In this document: positions 17,836 through 26,106 of the stretch, piece by piece
Layout of the letters: each line of letters opens with the position of its first letter
Position numbering within the stretch: position 1 is the first letter of the stretch
Translations under genes and position numbers: made by a program
Notes under the pieces: model-generated
Databases searched by the model: none
What the model was told of the DNA's origin: nothing
The model's input: the letters and a program-made list of their open reading frames with translations, nothing else
Assembly (NCBI GenBank): GCA_039804165.1
Contig: JBDRZZ010000002.1
Coordinates: 62,001 to 126,000, forward strand
Length of the DNA stretch: 64,000 nt
Direction of reading: 5' to 3'
DNA from: a candidate division WOR-3 bacterium
Lineage (GTDB): Bacteria > Hydrothermota > UBA3072

Positions 17836-18851
17836 TGCCTATTGAAGGACAGATAAAAGAACTTGGCCTTTTTGAACTTTTACAATTGATTTCTTTGGCA
17901 GAAAAAAAGGGGATATTGACCATTACAACAGAAGAAACTGTTAAGCCATATCTTCTTTACTTTGAAAAAGGAAACCTTGTTTCAATTGAAATCTCCCAGA
18001 GATTAAAAAAAGAGATGATAAAAAGAGGATTTTTGAATGAAGAAGAAGTAATTAAAATAGAGGATGAAGAGTTCGTGAAATATTTAATTGAAAAGGAAGT
18101 GCTCCCCTTAAGCACTTTTAGAAGTATTTATATTCAGGCTGCAACTGATGTTCTTTATTCTTTATTCTTACTCAAAAATGGCCATTTTGTTTTTGAAGAT
18201 GTAGATTTTGAAATTCCAGAATATCTTGTCTTAAATATGAAGATTGAAAATATAATAATGGAAGCTGCAAGAAGAATAGACGAAATATCTAAAATGGAGG
18301 AGATTTTACCAAATACTGATATCGTCCTTGAGGTCTCGATGGATTTAGTAGAGAAGAAACAAGTAGACCTATCTCCTATGGATTGGAAATTGCTTTCTCT
18401 CATAAATGGGAATCTTACTATAAGCGACCTTATAAATAAGGTAGGGGACAAATTCGCTGTTATGAAGTCTTTATACGGAATGGTTATGGCAGGAATAATA
18501 ACAGAAAAAAAAATCCCTATAAATGAGATGGTGAAAGAAATAGAACCATCTAAAGATAAATTCTTAGAGAAGATGAATTTTATAAGAAGGTTATGGAATA
18601 AAGGAGAATACGATGAGGGTGTAAAAGAACTAATTAATCTTAAAGAGATTTATCCTGAAAATCCATTGATTTCCTACAATTTGGGTTATTTCTACTTGGC
18701 GAAAGGTAATTACAAAGAGGCTATTTCCGAATGGAATTCTTTCTTGGTTTTATCTTCTGAGGAGAAGAGAAAAGAAGAAATTAGAGAACTCCTTGATTTA
18801 ATAGAAAAAATTAATAAAAATATTATAAATTGGGAGGTTTTAATTGAATAA
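17835..18851 (+). CDS. DUF4388 (PATAN-type) protein with winged helix and TPR
   Basis: 338 residues. The N-terminal 95 or so residues (MPIEGQIKELGLFELLQLIS, then YFEKGNLVSIE) match DUF4388/PATAN, a domain found in response regulators and in proteins linked to gliding and twitching control. A middle region around 180-230 (MDWKLLSLINGNLTISDLI) resembles a winged helix, and residues 250-325 are TPR-like. The start codon overlaps the upstream stop (TAATG). Function unknown, but a partner of CheY or the Roadblock proteins is plausible. Confidence 0.75.
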   Translation: MPIEGQIKELGLFELLQLISLAEKKGILTITTEETVKPYLLYFEKGNLVSIEISQRLKKEMIKRGFLNEEEVIKIEDEEFVKYLIEKEVLPLSTFRSIYIQAATDVLYSLFLLKNGHFVFEDVDFEIPEYLVLNMKIENIIMEAARRIDEISKMEEILPNTDIVLEVSMDLVEKKQVDLSPMDWKLLSLINGNLTISDLINKVGDKFAVMKSLYGMVMAGIITEKKIPINEMVKEIEPSKDKFLEKMNFIRRLWNKGEYDEGVKELINLKEIYPENPLISYNLGYFYLAKGNYKEAISEWNSFLVLSSEEKRKEEIRELLDLIEKINKNIINWEVLIE

Positions 18852-19539
18852 AGAAGGGCTTCGTCCCGACCTTAATTCTTTGGATGTTCTTATCTCTTTG
18901 GCTGATCTTTATGTGGAAAATGGCCTTTTAGAAGAAGCTAAAGATTTATTGAAAACTGCCATTGAGGAAAATAATGAAGCAATTAAGCCTTACATAAGTT
19001 TGAGCAAAATTTATATAAGCCAAGGCAAAAAAAAGGAAGCAATTGAAATTTTAAAAAGAGCTTTCAAAATAGATTCAGAAAATAAAGAAATTAAAGAGCT
19101 TCTCAATTCATTAAAAGAAGAGACCATAAAAGAGGTAAAAGAAGCGAAAAAGGAAAAGGCTCCAAAACCAAAAATTGGCGGGGAATCCCTTACGGAAATC
19201 TTGGATAAATTGACAAAAATAAAAGGAATTATAGGAGTTTTAGTTGTAGATGATATTGGAGCATTGATAGAAGGGAAAGTGGAATTGCCAATAGATAAAG
19301 AATCTGCAGGAGCAATAATTTCTTCTATATTTGATAAAATACAGTATTCGGCTTTTGATCTTAAAATTGGGGAGGTTAGTAAAGTCCTTCTTGAACTGCC
19401 GGGCGGGAATATTATGGTTTTTGGATCAAAGAACTTGAGATTTATCATTATGACGAACAAAAATGTTTTGCTTGGAGAACTTGAGAATATATTAATAGAG
19501 GCTTTTGATAAGACACTTAGATTTTTAGGGGTTGAATGA
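18844..19539 (+). CDS. TPR protein with C-terminal Roadblock/LC7 domain
   Basis: 231 residues starting with TTG at 18844 after a GGGAGG site. Residues 10-95 form TPR helices, 95-115 a lysine-rich linker, and 118-231 a Roadblock/LC7 domain (LTKIKGIIGVLVVDDIGALIEG, then ILLE-type strands and IIMTNKNVLLGELENILIE). Bacterial Roadblock proteins such as MglB regulate small Ras-like GTPases and dimerise. Here it is the first of three consecutive Roadblock genes, with 4-8-base overlaps on both sides. No GTPase gene is adjacent. Confidence 0.8.
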   Translation: MNKEGLRPDLNSLDVLISLADLYVENGLLEEAKDLLKTAIEENNEAIKPYISLSKIYISQGKKKEAIEILKRAFKIDSENKEIKELLNSLKEETIKEVKEAKKEKAPKPKIGGESLTEILDKLTKIKGIIGVLVVDDIGALIEGKVELPIDKESAGAIISSIFDKIQYSAFDLKIGEVSKVLLELPGGNIMVFGSKNLRFIIMTNKNVLLGELENILIEAFDKTLRFLGVE

Positions 19540-19871
19540 TGAAAGAAACGCTGAAAAAAATTGCTACAATAGAAGGTGTTTTTTCTTGTTTCTTGGTAGA
19601 TAAAGAAGGAGAAGTTATAGACTATTATGGTAATGAAGGGTTAGACCCATCTATTGTAGCTGCGGCAGTTGCAAGTGTATCAGTGGATCTTTCTACTCAA
19701 ATGAATATTCCAGAGGATTTTTCCATAACTGTTCTTGCAGAAGAAAAAAACCTTTTTATAATTACACAGAAGAACTTTATCTTAGCTGTTTTTACAAAGC
19801 CAAGTGTTGACACAGGTAAAATTAGATTCGAAATAAAAAGAGGCGCAAAGGTTATTTCAAAAGAACTTTAA
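19536..19871 (+). CDS. Roadblock/LC7 domain protein (second)
   Basis: 111 residues forming one minimal Roadblock/LC7 fold: helix (ETLKKIATIEGV), strand pair (FSCFLVDKEGEVIDYYG), central helix (VAAAVASVSVDLSTQM), then strands (TVLAEEKNLFIITQKNFILAVFT). The start overlaps the previous stop (ATGATG). Probably a subunit of a homo- or hetero-dimer with the flanking Roadblock proteins. Confidence 0.75.
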   Translation: MMKETLKKIATIEGVFSCFLVDKEGEVIDYYGNEGLDPSIVAAAVASVSVDLSTQMNIPEDFSITVLAEEKNLFIITQKNFILAVFTKPSVDTGKIRFEIKRGAKVISKEL

Positions 19872-20336
19872 ATGGGTAATATTATACTTCTAACGGAAAG
19901 TGAAAAAAGAATTGAAAATTATCTCGAAGAAATACTAATTAAAACAGGAGCACAACAAATCTTTCTTGCAGCGAAAAGTGGAGAAGTTCTTGTTTTTTCT
20001 GGAGCCAAACCAAAGAAAAAATTGGATTCAATAACAGCTCTTCTTGTTGGAGCTTTTAATGCAACGGAGAAATTAGCCGAGCTTATTAATGAAACCTATT
20101 TCACCCAATTCTTTATAAAAGGGAAAAAATGGAATGTTTTGTATCATAATATTGAATCTCAGTTTTTATTGGTGGCTTTATTTAAAGAAGAAACGCTTTT
20201 AGGACCAGTAAGAGTGCTTTTAGAGGAACTTGTTCCTAAATTAAAAGAAGAATTGGCTATCTCTAAAAAAGAAAAACCTTTTAAATTTGAGAAATTAGAT
20301 GGGGAAAAGTTGATGGAAGAGTTATTCAAAAAATGA
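19872..20336 (+). CDS. Roadblock/LC7-like protein (third)
   Basis: 154 residues; the stop of the previous gene is directly followed by this ATG. The central part (IFLAAKSGEVLVFSG, then LDSITALLVGAFNATEKLAELI and FLLVALFKEETLLGPVR) has the strand-helix-strand order of a Roadblock fold, with an extra N-terminal helix and a charged C-terminal tail. More diverged than the other two, so the family call is less secure. Its stop overlaps the start of the TamB-like gene. Confidence 0.65.
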   Translation: MGNIILLTESEKRIENYLEEILIKTGAQQIFLAAKSGEVLVFSGAKPKKKLDSITALLVGAFNATEKLAELINETYFTQFFIKGKKWNVLYHNIESQFLLVALFKEETLLGPVRVLLEELVPKLKEELAISKKEKPFKFEKLDGEKLMEELFKK

Positions 20337-23300
20337 GAAAAAAATTTCTTATTATATTTTTTATATTCATCTTTTTTATATCTATTTTTATTATTCCAAA
20401 GATTATAATAGTGAGAATAGAAGAATTTATAAAAACCCGAACCATTTCTTCACTTCCTAAGGGAAGTTTTATAAAAGAAATAAAGCTGAATAAGTTAAAT
20501 GGAATAACAGTTGATTCAGTATATATAAAGGATTTTGGTATTATTCCTAAGATAAAAATAAAATATTCTCTTTTAAATATTCCTCGCAGAAGAATAGAAA
20601 AAGCGGAGGTCTTTTCTCCTTATTTTTATTTAAAAGAACGCAAAAGAGAAGAAATAAAAAAAATAGAAATTCCAGTTTTTTTTATTAAAAAAATTGAAAT
20701 AAAAGACGCTAATTTATTTTTTAAAAATCATAAGATTTTGATTAATGGAACAGGAAAAATTCGTTCAAGCTGGAAAAGTAAAGTTGCTTTTGACTTCGAA
20801 GAACTATGGGGTAATATTGATGGAACAGCTTTCAGCCTTAAAGGAACTCATTTGTCCTTCGCTGGATATATATCAAATTTAGAAGTTCAAAATTTGAAAT
20901 TTGGAGACTCGGAATTTCTGATAACCACAGATAAAAAAGGAATAAGAGGAGAAGGGAAACTATACCCAGAAGATTTAAAAGGTTTTTTTGATTTAAAAAC
21001 CAAAGGGTTTCTGAGAATCTATTTTGGATACGATTCCACAATTACTTTTAATGGGGAATCTTACTTAGAAAGTTTTATGGGATTTAAGTTACCGAAGTTT
21101 GTATTTCAAGGGGAGAAAAATTCTATAAATTTAAAAGGAGAAAACTTCTCTGGACATATAAAAATTGAAGAAAATATTTATGGAGTTTTCTTTTTAGAAA
21201 ATTTTAATCTAGGGGAAATAAACGAGAAATATCCAGAGTCTAAATTATCAGGCTTAATTAATTTTTATTTTTCTGCTAAGGAAAATTTAAAGGTTTCTTC
21301 TTCTCTTAAAGGAGAAATAGTTGGAAAACCTCTACAATTTTTTGATCTTATTTTGTTAAAAAAGGGAAATAAAGTTTTTGTAGATAGTTGCATTGGTAGA
21401 TTTAATGATGGAACATTTTCCCTTTCGGGAAGCTATGGAGACAAAATAGAGGGAGAGGTAAAATTGAGCAAGTTAGACATTTCTCCTATAGCCAAATATT
21501 TAGGAGTAAAACTCTCTGGGATTTTAAGTGGTGAAGCATCAATTAATGAGAAAATATATGGAGCGTTTTCTCTGAAAGAACTTGATTACAAGTCTTTATA
21601 TTTCAAAACCATAGAAGGGAATTTGAATTTAACCCAGAAGAATAAAAAATTCCCAGGGTTAATAAATTTTGTGTTTAAAGATATTTGCTTTAAAGAGGGC
21701 AAATTCTTTGAAGTTGGAGAGTCAATCTTAAAGATTGAAGAAAATAGTTTAGATATAAAAGGAACATTTAAGAGCAAAGAGAAAAACCTTGAATTTAAAA
21801 TTGTCTCAACTCCTTCAATGGTAAGGGTTGAGAGTTTTAATTTTGAATATAGAGACAAATACCTTTTATTAACAGAACCTTTTTTCTTTAATAAGAATAC
21901 TCCTTTTCTCCTTGAAGATATTAATTTTATAGGGAATAGAGGAGAAGATTTGAGAATTAAAAGAATGTTGATCTCAAAATCAGAGATTGAAGGAGAGGCC
22001 TCTTTAAAAAGATTCAGACCGGAAATTCTTAGAGAGTTTGGAATACTTATACATCCTTTTTTTGGATATGTTTCAAGCGAAATTTCTATAAAGGGTCCTT
22101 TAAGTTCTCCTACATTTGAATTTAAGGGGAACGGAAAATTAGGGTTTGATGAATTAAGTATAGGAGATTCGTTAATTTTTTCCTTAATCTTTAAAAAAAA
22201 TGCCTTGTATTTTAAAGATTTTTTGGTTGTGGAAGGTGGAAATTATTCCACATTTGAAGGAGAGTTTAATCTCAAAAATTATTCTATAAATATGAACATT
22301 AAACTAAAGGAAGCTGGAGGCTGGGTTTTTTATCCGTGGAGGAATTTCTTAATTTCAAAAAAGGCAAAAGTTAATGGAGAATTGAAGGTAAAAAACAATT
22401 TTAAGGGACCGTCCCTTTATGGAGAATTAGAAGTTTGGGATTCAGAAATTATTACAAAGAAAATGGGAATTACAATTGGGAATCTTACTGCTAAGGCATC
22501 TTTTAATGGTGAAGAGGGAGAAGTTAAAGATCTTTCTGGGTATTTAGGGGGAGGGAGTATAAAAGCAAAAGGGAATTTTATGTTGAAAGATAAGAAATTT
22601 GAATTTGATGTTAGACTAAGAGACACCCCTTTTAACTGGCAATACATAAATGCAATAATAGATGGAAGATTGCTGATAACCAAATTTGATAAAGGATTAA
22701 GAATAGAAGGGGATCTCGAACCTCAACGAGCTACAATAACTATGCAATTTAAAGAAGAAGAAAAGGGAATGAGACCATCGAATCTTTTTCTAAATTTAAA
22801 ATTTGATGCAACAAAAGGAAATGTCTGGTTTAGAAATGATCTCGCTAATATAGAGCTTGTAGGAAAGGTTGGTATAAATTATGAAGGAGGTCCTTTGTTA
22901 GTATCAGGAAATTTGGAAGTGAAGCAAGGAAGATTTTATTATCTTTATAAAAATTTTGAAGTTATAGAAGGGAAATTTAATTTTAACGAATCTCCGGAGA
23001 TAAATCCGAATATAGATGTTAAAGCAATAACTCTTATTTCTAATAAGGAAAACGGAATTTCCTATAAGGATACAGTATTCCTTGAGGTTACAGGAACAAT
23101 GAAAGCTCCTATTTTTGACCTCTATTCTAAGTCTTCTTTATCTAAAGCAGAAATAATGGCTCTTCTTTCTTTAAATCTTAGCTGGGAAGAATTATCTTCT
23201 GTTAAGGCCATTGAACAATCAGTTACTGAAACAGTTTTTAATTATTGGGTTAGACAGACATTAAGCGAAAGATTAAAAAATGAATTTGGTATTGATGTTT

Positions 23301-23512
23301 TAGAATTGCAAGGTGTTAGCGGTCATTACGAATTTGTTTTGGGTAAATATGTAACAGATAAACTCTTTGTCAAAGCTAAAACAGATATTCAGTCTTATGG
23401 GATTTCTGAATTTCAGGCAGAATACAGAATAAAGAAATGGGGATATATAACTGCCGAAAGAGACTTTATTGGGAAAAGTAGATTTCTATTCAATCTTGAG
23501 TGGAGATATTAG
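20333..23512 (+). CDS. TamB-like (DUF490/AsmA superfamily) envelope protein
   Basis: 1059 residues: one N-terminal membrane helix (about 4-28) and then a very long repetitive beta-rich body, as expected for the groove-shaped TamB/AsmA-like proteins that bridge inner and outer membrane. The last 200 residues (FDLYSKSSLSKAEIMALLSLNL, then RLKNEFGIDVLELQG and TDKLFVKAKTDIQ) match the C-terminal TamB domain. Its presence implies an outer membrane. No TamA/BamA gene is beside it; instead it is the last gene of the chemosensory operon and overlaps the third Roadblock gene by 4 bases, an unusual context. Confidence 0.82.
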   Translation: MRKKFLIIFFIFIFFISIFIIPKIIIVRIEEFIKTRTISSLPKGSFIKEIKLNKLNGITVDSVYIKDFGIIPKIKIKYSLLNIPRRRIEKAEVFSPYFYLKERKREEIKKIEIPVFFIKKIEIKDANLFFKNHKILINGTGKIRSSWKSKVAFDFEELWGNIDGTAFSLKGTHLSFAGYISNLEVQNLKFGDSEFLITTDKKGIRGEGKLYPEDLKGFFDLKTKGFLRIYFGYDSTITFNGESYLESFMGFKLPKFVFQGEKNSINLKGENFSGHIKIEENIYGVFFLENFNLGEINEKYPESKLSGLINFYFSAKENLKVSSSLKGEIVGKPLQFFDLILLKKGNKVFVDSCIGRFNDGTFSLSGSYGDKIEGEVKLSKLDISPIAKYLGVKLSGILSGEASINEKIYGAFSLKELDYKSLYFKTIEGNLNLTQKNKKFPGLINFVFKDICFKEGKFFEVGESILKIEENSLDIKGTFKSKEKNLEFKIVSTPSMVRVESFNFEYRDKYLLLTEPFFFNKNTPFLLEDINFIGNRGEDLRIKRMLISKSEIEGEASLKRFRPEILREFGILIHPFFGYVSSEISIKGPLSSPTFEFKGNGKLGFDELSIGDSLIFSLIFKKNALYFKDFLVVEGGNYSTFEGEFNLKNYSINMNIKLKEAGGWVFYPWRNFLISKKAKVNGELKVKNNFKGPSLYGELEVWDSEIITKKMGITIGNLTAKASFNGEEGEVKDLSGYLGGGSIKAKGNFMLKDKKFEFDVRLRDTPFNWQYINAIIDGRLLITKFDKGLRIEGDLEPQRATITMQFKEEEKGMRPSNLFLNLKFDATKGNVWFRNDLANIELVGKVGINYEGGPLLVSGNLEVKQGRFYYLYKNFEVIEGKFNFNESPEINPNIDVKAITLISNKENGISYKDTVFLEVTGTMKAPIFDLYSKSSLSKAEIMALLSLNLSWEELSSVKAIEQSVTETVFNYWVRQTLSERLKNEFGIDVLELQGVSGHYEFVLGKYVTDKLFVKAKTDIQSYGISEFQAEYRIKKWGYITAERDFIGKSRFLFNLEWRY

Positions 23513-23514
23513 TT

Positions 23515-24168
23515 TTACTTGAATACTTCTCCTGTTTCTTTTGCCCAGAGTAAAAGGTCAAGAAAATCTAAAGGAATTTCTAATCTCTTTGCCAGCTTCT
23601 TCATTTTTCCTTCAATCTCCTTATATTTTTTCTCCCCTAGGGATTTTGGGTATTCTTTTATAACCCCAAACTCTTTAAGATTTTTAAGAATGTGTCTGTC
23701 AAGAATAGCCACCTCTTTCCCAAAACCTATATTACGTAAAAAATGGCTTGCCTCCTTAAAACCCATACCTTTCACATTTCTTACAAGATATTCTCTTAAT
23801 TCTAAGGGAGAGTTTATCTTTTTTATGTTTTCGTATAGGGAGTTATTTTTTTTAAAAAATTTTTCTCTAAGTTCTAATAAATATTCTGTCTTTTTGTTCT
23901 TAAATCTAACTTTCCTGAGTGCTTTATTTATTTCTTCTTTTGTTCCTTCAAAAAGGACTTTTTTTTCCTTCATTTTTAAAATGGCTTCCCAACATTCTTT
24001 TGCTTTAGACTGAGGGGTTAAGATACAAAAAGCTAATTCTGTGAATATATCAAGAGGAAGGAATCTTCTTCCAATTTCTCTGAACTCTTTCAATCTCTCC
24101 TTAATTATTCTCTTATGAGTTAAATAAAAGCTTTCAATTTCCTTTCGAACTTCATTATTAATGTTCAT
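23515..24168 (-). CDS. ogg: 8-oxoguanine DNA glycosylase/lyase, Ogg2 family
   Basis: 217 residues in the helix-hairpin-helix DNA glycosylase superfamily, closest in pattern to the archaeal-type Ogg2 (MJ0724) enzymes. Catalytic Lys138 lies in GMGFKEASHFLRNIG and the catalytic Asp157 in AILDRHIL. It should excise 8-oxoguanine and nick the abasic site. This family is mostly archaeal and thermophilic. It converges with the TamB-like gene, with two bases between stops, and has its own strong promoter with an almost absent leader. Confidence 0.88.
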   Translation of the reverse strand: MNINNEVRKEIESFYLTHKRIIKERLKEFREIGRRFLPLDIFTELAFCILTPQSKAKECWEAILKMKEKKVLFEGTKEEINKALRKVRFKNKKTEYLLELREKFFKKNNSLYENIKKINSPLELREYLVRNVKGMGFKEASHFLRNIGFGKEVAILDRHILKNLKEFGVIKEYPKSLGEKKYKEIEGKMKKLAKRLEIPLDFLDLLLWAKETGEVFK

Positions 24169-24177
24169 TTTGAACTT

Positions 24178-24206
24178 ATCATATTGTTTTCTTCGATTGA
24201 TGTCAA
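24178..24206 (-). promoter_or_regulatory. Promoter of ogg with near-zero leader
   Basis: On the minus strand TTGACA (24206-24201), a 17-base spacer and TATGAT (24183-24178). Expected start near 24171, three bases before the ATG at 24168; no Shine-Dalgarno sequence. Confidence 0.65.
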
Positions 24207-24263
24207 GACTTTACCCTTGACAAAGAGCTTTATAATTATAAAACTATTAATTCAGAGAATAAT

Positions 24264-24353
24264 ATGAAAGATTTTTATAATTTTTTGCAGAAAGGAGTTT
24301 TAAGAATCGAAGAAGAGTTTTCTCTAGTTAAGTTCTTTAAAAAAGGCAATTGA
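24264..24353 (+). CDS. Possible 29-residue leader ORF before coaE
   Basis: ATG 24264 to TGA 24353, encoding MKDFYNFLQKGVLRIEEE and ten or so further residues. It ends 10 bases before coaE, whose own ribosome site is weak, so it may couple translation. A TTGACA (24217-24222) with a TATAAA 14 bases later could drive both. No family is recognised and it may simply be the remains of an older gene. Confidence 0.3.
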   Translation: MKDFYNFLQKGVLRIEEEFSLVKFFKKGN

Positions 24354-24363
24354 GATTAGAAGA

Positions 24364-24948
24364 ATGATTATAGGAATTACAGGTAATACAGGGGTAGGAA
24401 AAACAGAAGTCTCTAAGTTTTTTAAAAACTGGGGTGCAACTATTATTTCTTGCGATGAGATCGGTTGGGAGGTTTTAAAAGAATCTTTTGTCGTTGAGAA
24501 GATAAAGAGTAAATTTGAAGGAGTTACTACAGAAGATGGTAAAATAAATAGAGAAAAGCTTGCCTCAATTGTTTTTAAAGACAAAAAAAAATTGCAAGAG
24601 CTGAATAAAATTGTTCATCCTGAGTTACTGAGAAGGCTAAAAGAAGCAATCGAGAAAGAAAGGAACAAAATAATAGTGGTAGATGCAGCTTTAATATTCG
24701 AATGGAAAATAAAGGATTGGTTTGATTTTATTATTTTAGTTATTTCTACAACCAAGAATAAATATAAAAGACTTCTTGCTCAAGGAATAGAAAAAGGGAT
24801 TATAAAAGGGAGACTAAATTCCCAATTGGAAAGTAGATTTTTAACTAAGCTTTCGGATTTTGTTATTGAAAATAATGGAACACTAAAAGAGTTAGAAAAA
24901 AAAGCAAGAGAAGTCTGGAATAAGATATTAGAGAAAAAGAAAAATTAA
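24364..24948 (+). CDS. coaE: Dephospho-CoA kinase
   Basis: 194-residue P-loop kinase for the last step of coenzyme A synthesis (ATP-dependent phosphorylation of the 3'-hydroxyl of dephospho-CoA). Walker A is GNTGVGKT, followed by IISCDEIGWEVL, the family's Asp-containing segment, then KLQELNKIVHPEL and VVDAALIFEW. Length and motifs are typical. The 3' end overlaps the convergent mscS-like gene by 4 bases. Confidence 0.93.
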   Translation: MIIGITGNTGVGKTEVSKFFKNWGATIISCDEIGWEVLKESFVVEKIKSKFEGVTTEDGKINREKLASIVFKDKKKLQELNKIVHPELLRRLKEAIEKERNKIIVVDAALIFEWKIKDWFDFIILVISTTKNKYKRLLAQGIEKGIIKGRLNSQLESRFLTKLSDFVIENNGTLKELEKKAREVWNKILEKKKN

Positions 24949-26102
24949 CTCTTTTTAAGATGGACATCCAATTGAGGATAAGGAATTTCTATTTTGTTTT
25001 CTTTTAAAGTCTTCCAGATTACAAATCTTGCTTCACTTTCAATTTTTTTTCTCTTGAAGGGATCATCTATCCAGATAGAAATTTCAAATTTTAAAGAATT
25101 TTCTCCAAACTCAGTGAAAAACACTTCAATAGGATGATCTTTTAAAATACCATTGAGTTTTGATAGACTTTTTGTAAGAATTTCTTTAACCAAAAAAGGA
25201 TCAGAAGAATAAGAGATACCAATAGGAATTACTATCCTTATGATGGAATCCGAATGGGTGTGGTTTATTAATTCATTATTCACAAGCTCTGTATTAGGAA
25301 TAATTACTTCAAAATTGTTAAATGTTCTTATCGTGGTTGTTCTAATTCCAATTTTCTCAACCCTTCCAATAAGTCCTTTCACCTCAATAAGATCATTTTT
25401 CACTACAGTTTTATCAGAAAGTAGGATAATCCCACTTATAAGATTATTAACTATTTCTCTTAAGCCAAAACCAATTCCAACTCCAAGAGCTCCTATTAGC
25501 ACTTTAAGGGATGTAAGATCAATATTGAGAAACTCAAGAGAAATGAAGAATCCTATAACTATTATTGTGTAACGTATAATAATAGGAATAAGTCCACTTC
25601 TTGTTGATTCTAATAAAGAAGTCTTTTCAATTTTAGCTTTTATCCTATCTTCTATGAACTTAGAGAATTTAAAGAACGAAAAGAAAATAAGTCCAGATAT
25701 AATAATTCCACTCAAACTGATTTTCTTATCTTCTATTTGAATTCTTGGAGTCCTTAGGAAAATAATTATATAATTAAGATATTTTGAGTGGTGCAGATAG
25801 GCTAACAAAGTGACAAGAAAGAAAATAGTCGCTCCACACTTAAGATTTATTCTTCTTTTATAGATTTTTAAAAGAGCGAGTGAGAATAAAAATAGAAATA
25901 AATAAAAGGAAAAGAAAATTAATAAATCAATATAGTTAATGGATAATATATTTATTCTTTTTATTAAAATTGCAGAAATAAAAAAACAAAAAGGAAAACC
26001 AGAATAAATGATTATCTTTTTTATTGACTGTTTTTTTGCAAGAAATAAAATAATTAAAAAGAAAAAAAGACTTAATCCTAGGAGATATATTAATTCTCTC
26101 AT
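24945..26102 (-). CDS. MscS-family mechanosensitive channel
   Basis: 385 residues with about six membrane helices. The pore-lining helix is ALGVGIGFGLREIVNNLISG, followed by the beta domain (LIEVKGLIGRVEKIGIRTTTIRTFNNFEVIIPN) and the C-terminal alpha/beta domain. It should open under membrane tension to release solutes during osmotic downshock. It lies 4 bases downstream of the MCP gene on the same strand, so the two may be co-transcribed. Confidence 0.92.
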   Translation of the reverse strand: MRELIYLLGLSLFFFLIILFLAKKQSIKKIIIYSGFPFCFFISAILIKRINILSINYIDLLIFFSFYLFLFLFSLALLKIYKRRINLKCGATIFFLVTLLAYLHHSKYLNYIIIFLRTPRIQIEDKKISLSGIIISGLIFFSFFKFSKFIEDRIKAKIEKTSLLESTRSGLIPIIIRYTIIVIGFFISLEFLNIDLTSLKVLIGALGVGIGFGLREIVNNLISGIILLSDKTVVKNDLIEVKGLIGRVEKIGIRTTTIRTFNNFEVIIPNTELVNNELINHTHSDSIIRIVIPIGISYSSDPFLVKEILTKSLSKLNGILKDHPIEVFFTEFGENSLKFEISIWIDDPFKRKKIESEARFVIWKTLKENKIEIPYPQLDVHLKKS

Positions 26103-26106
26103 TTAT

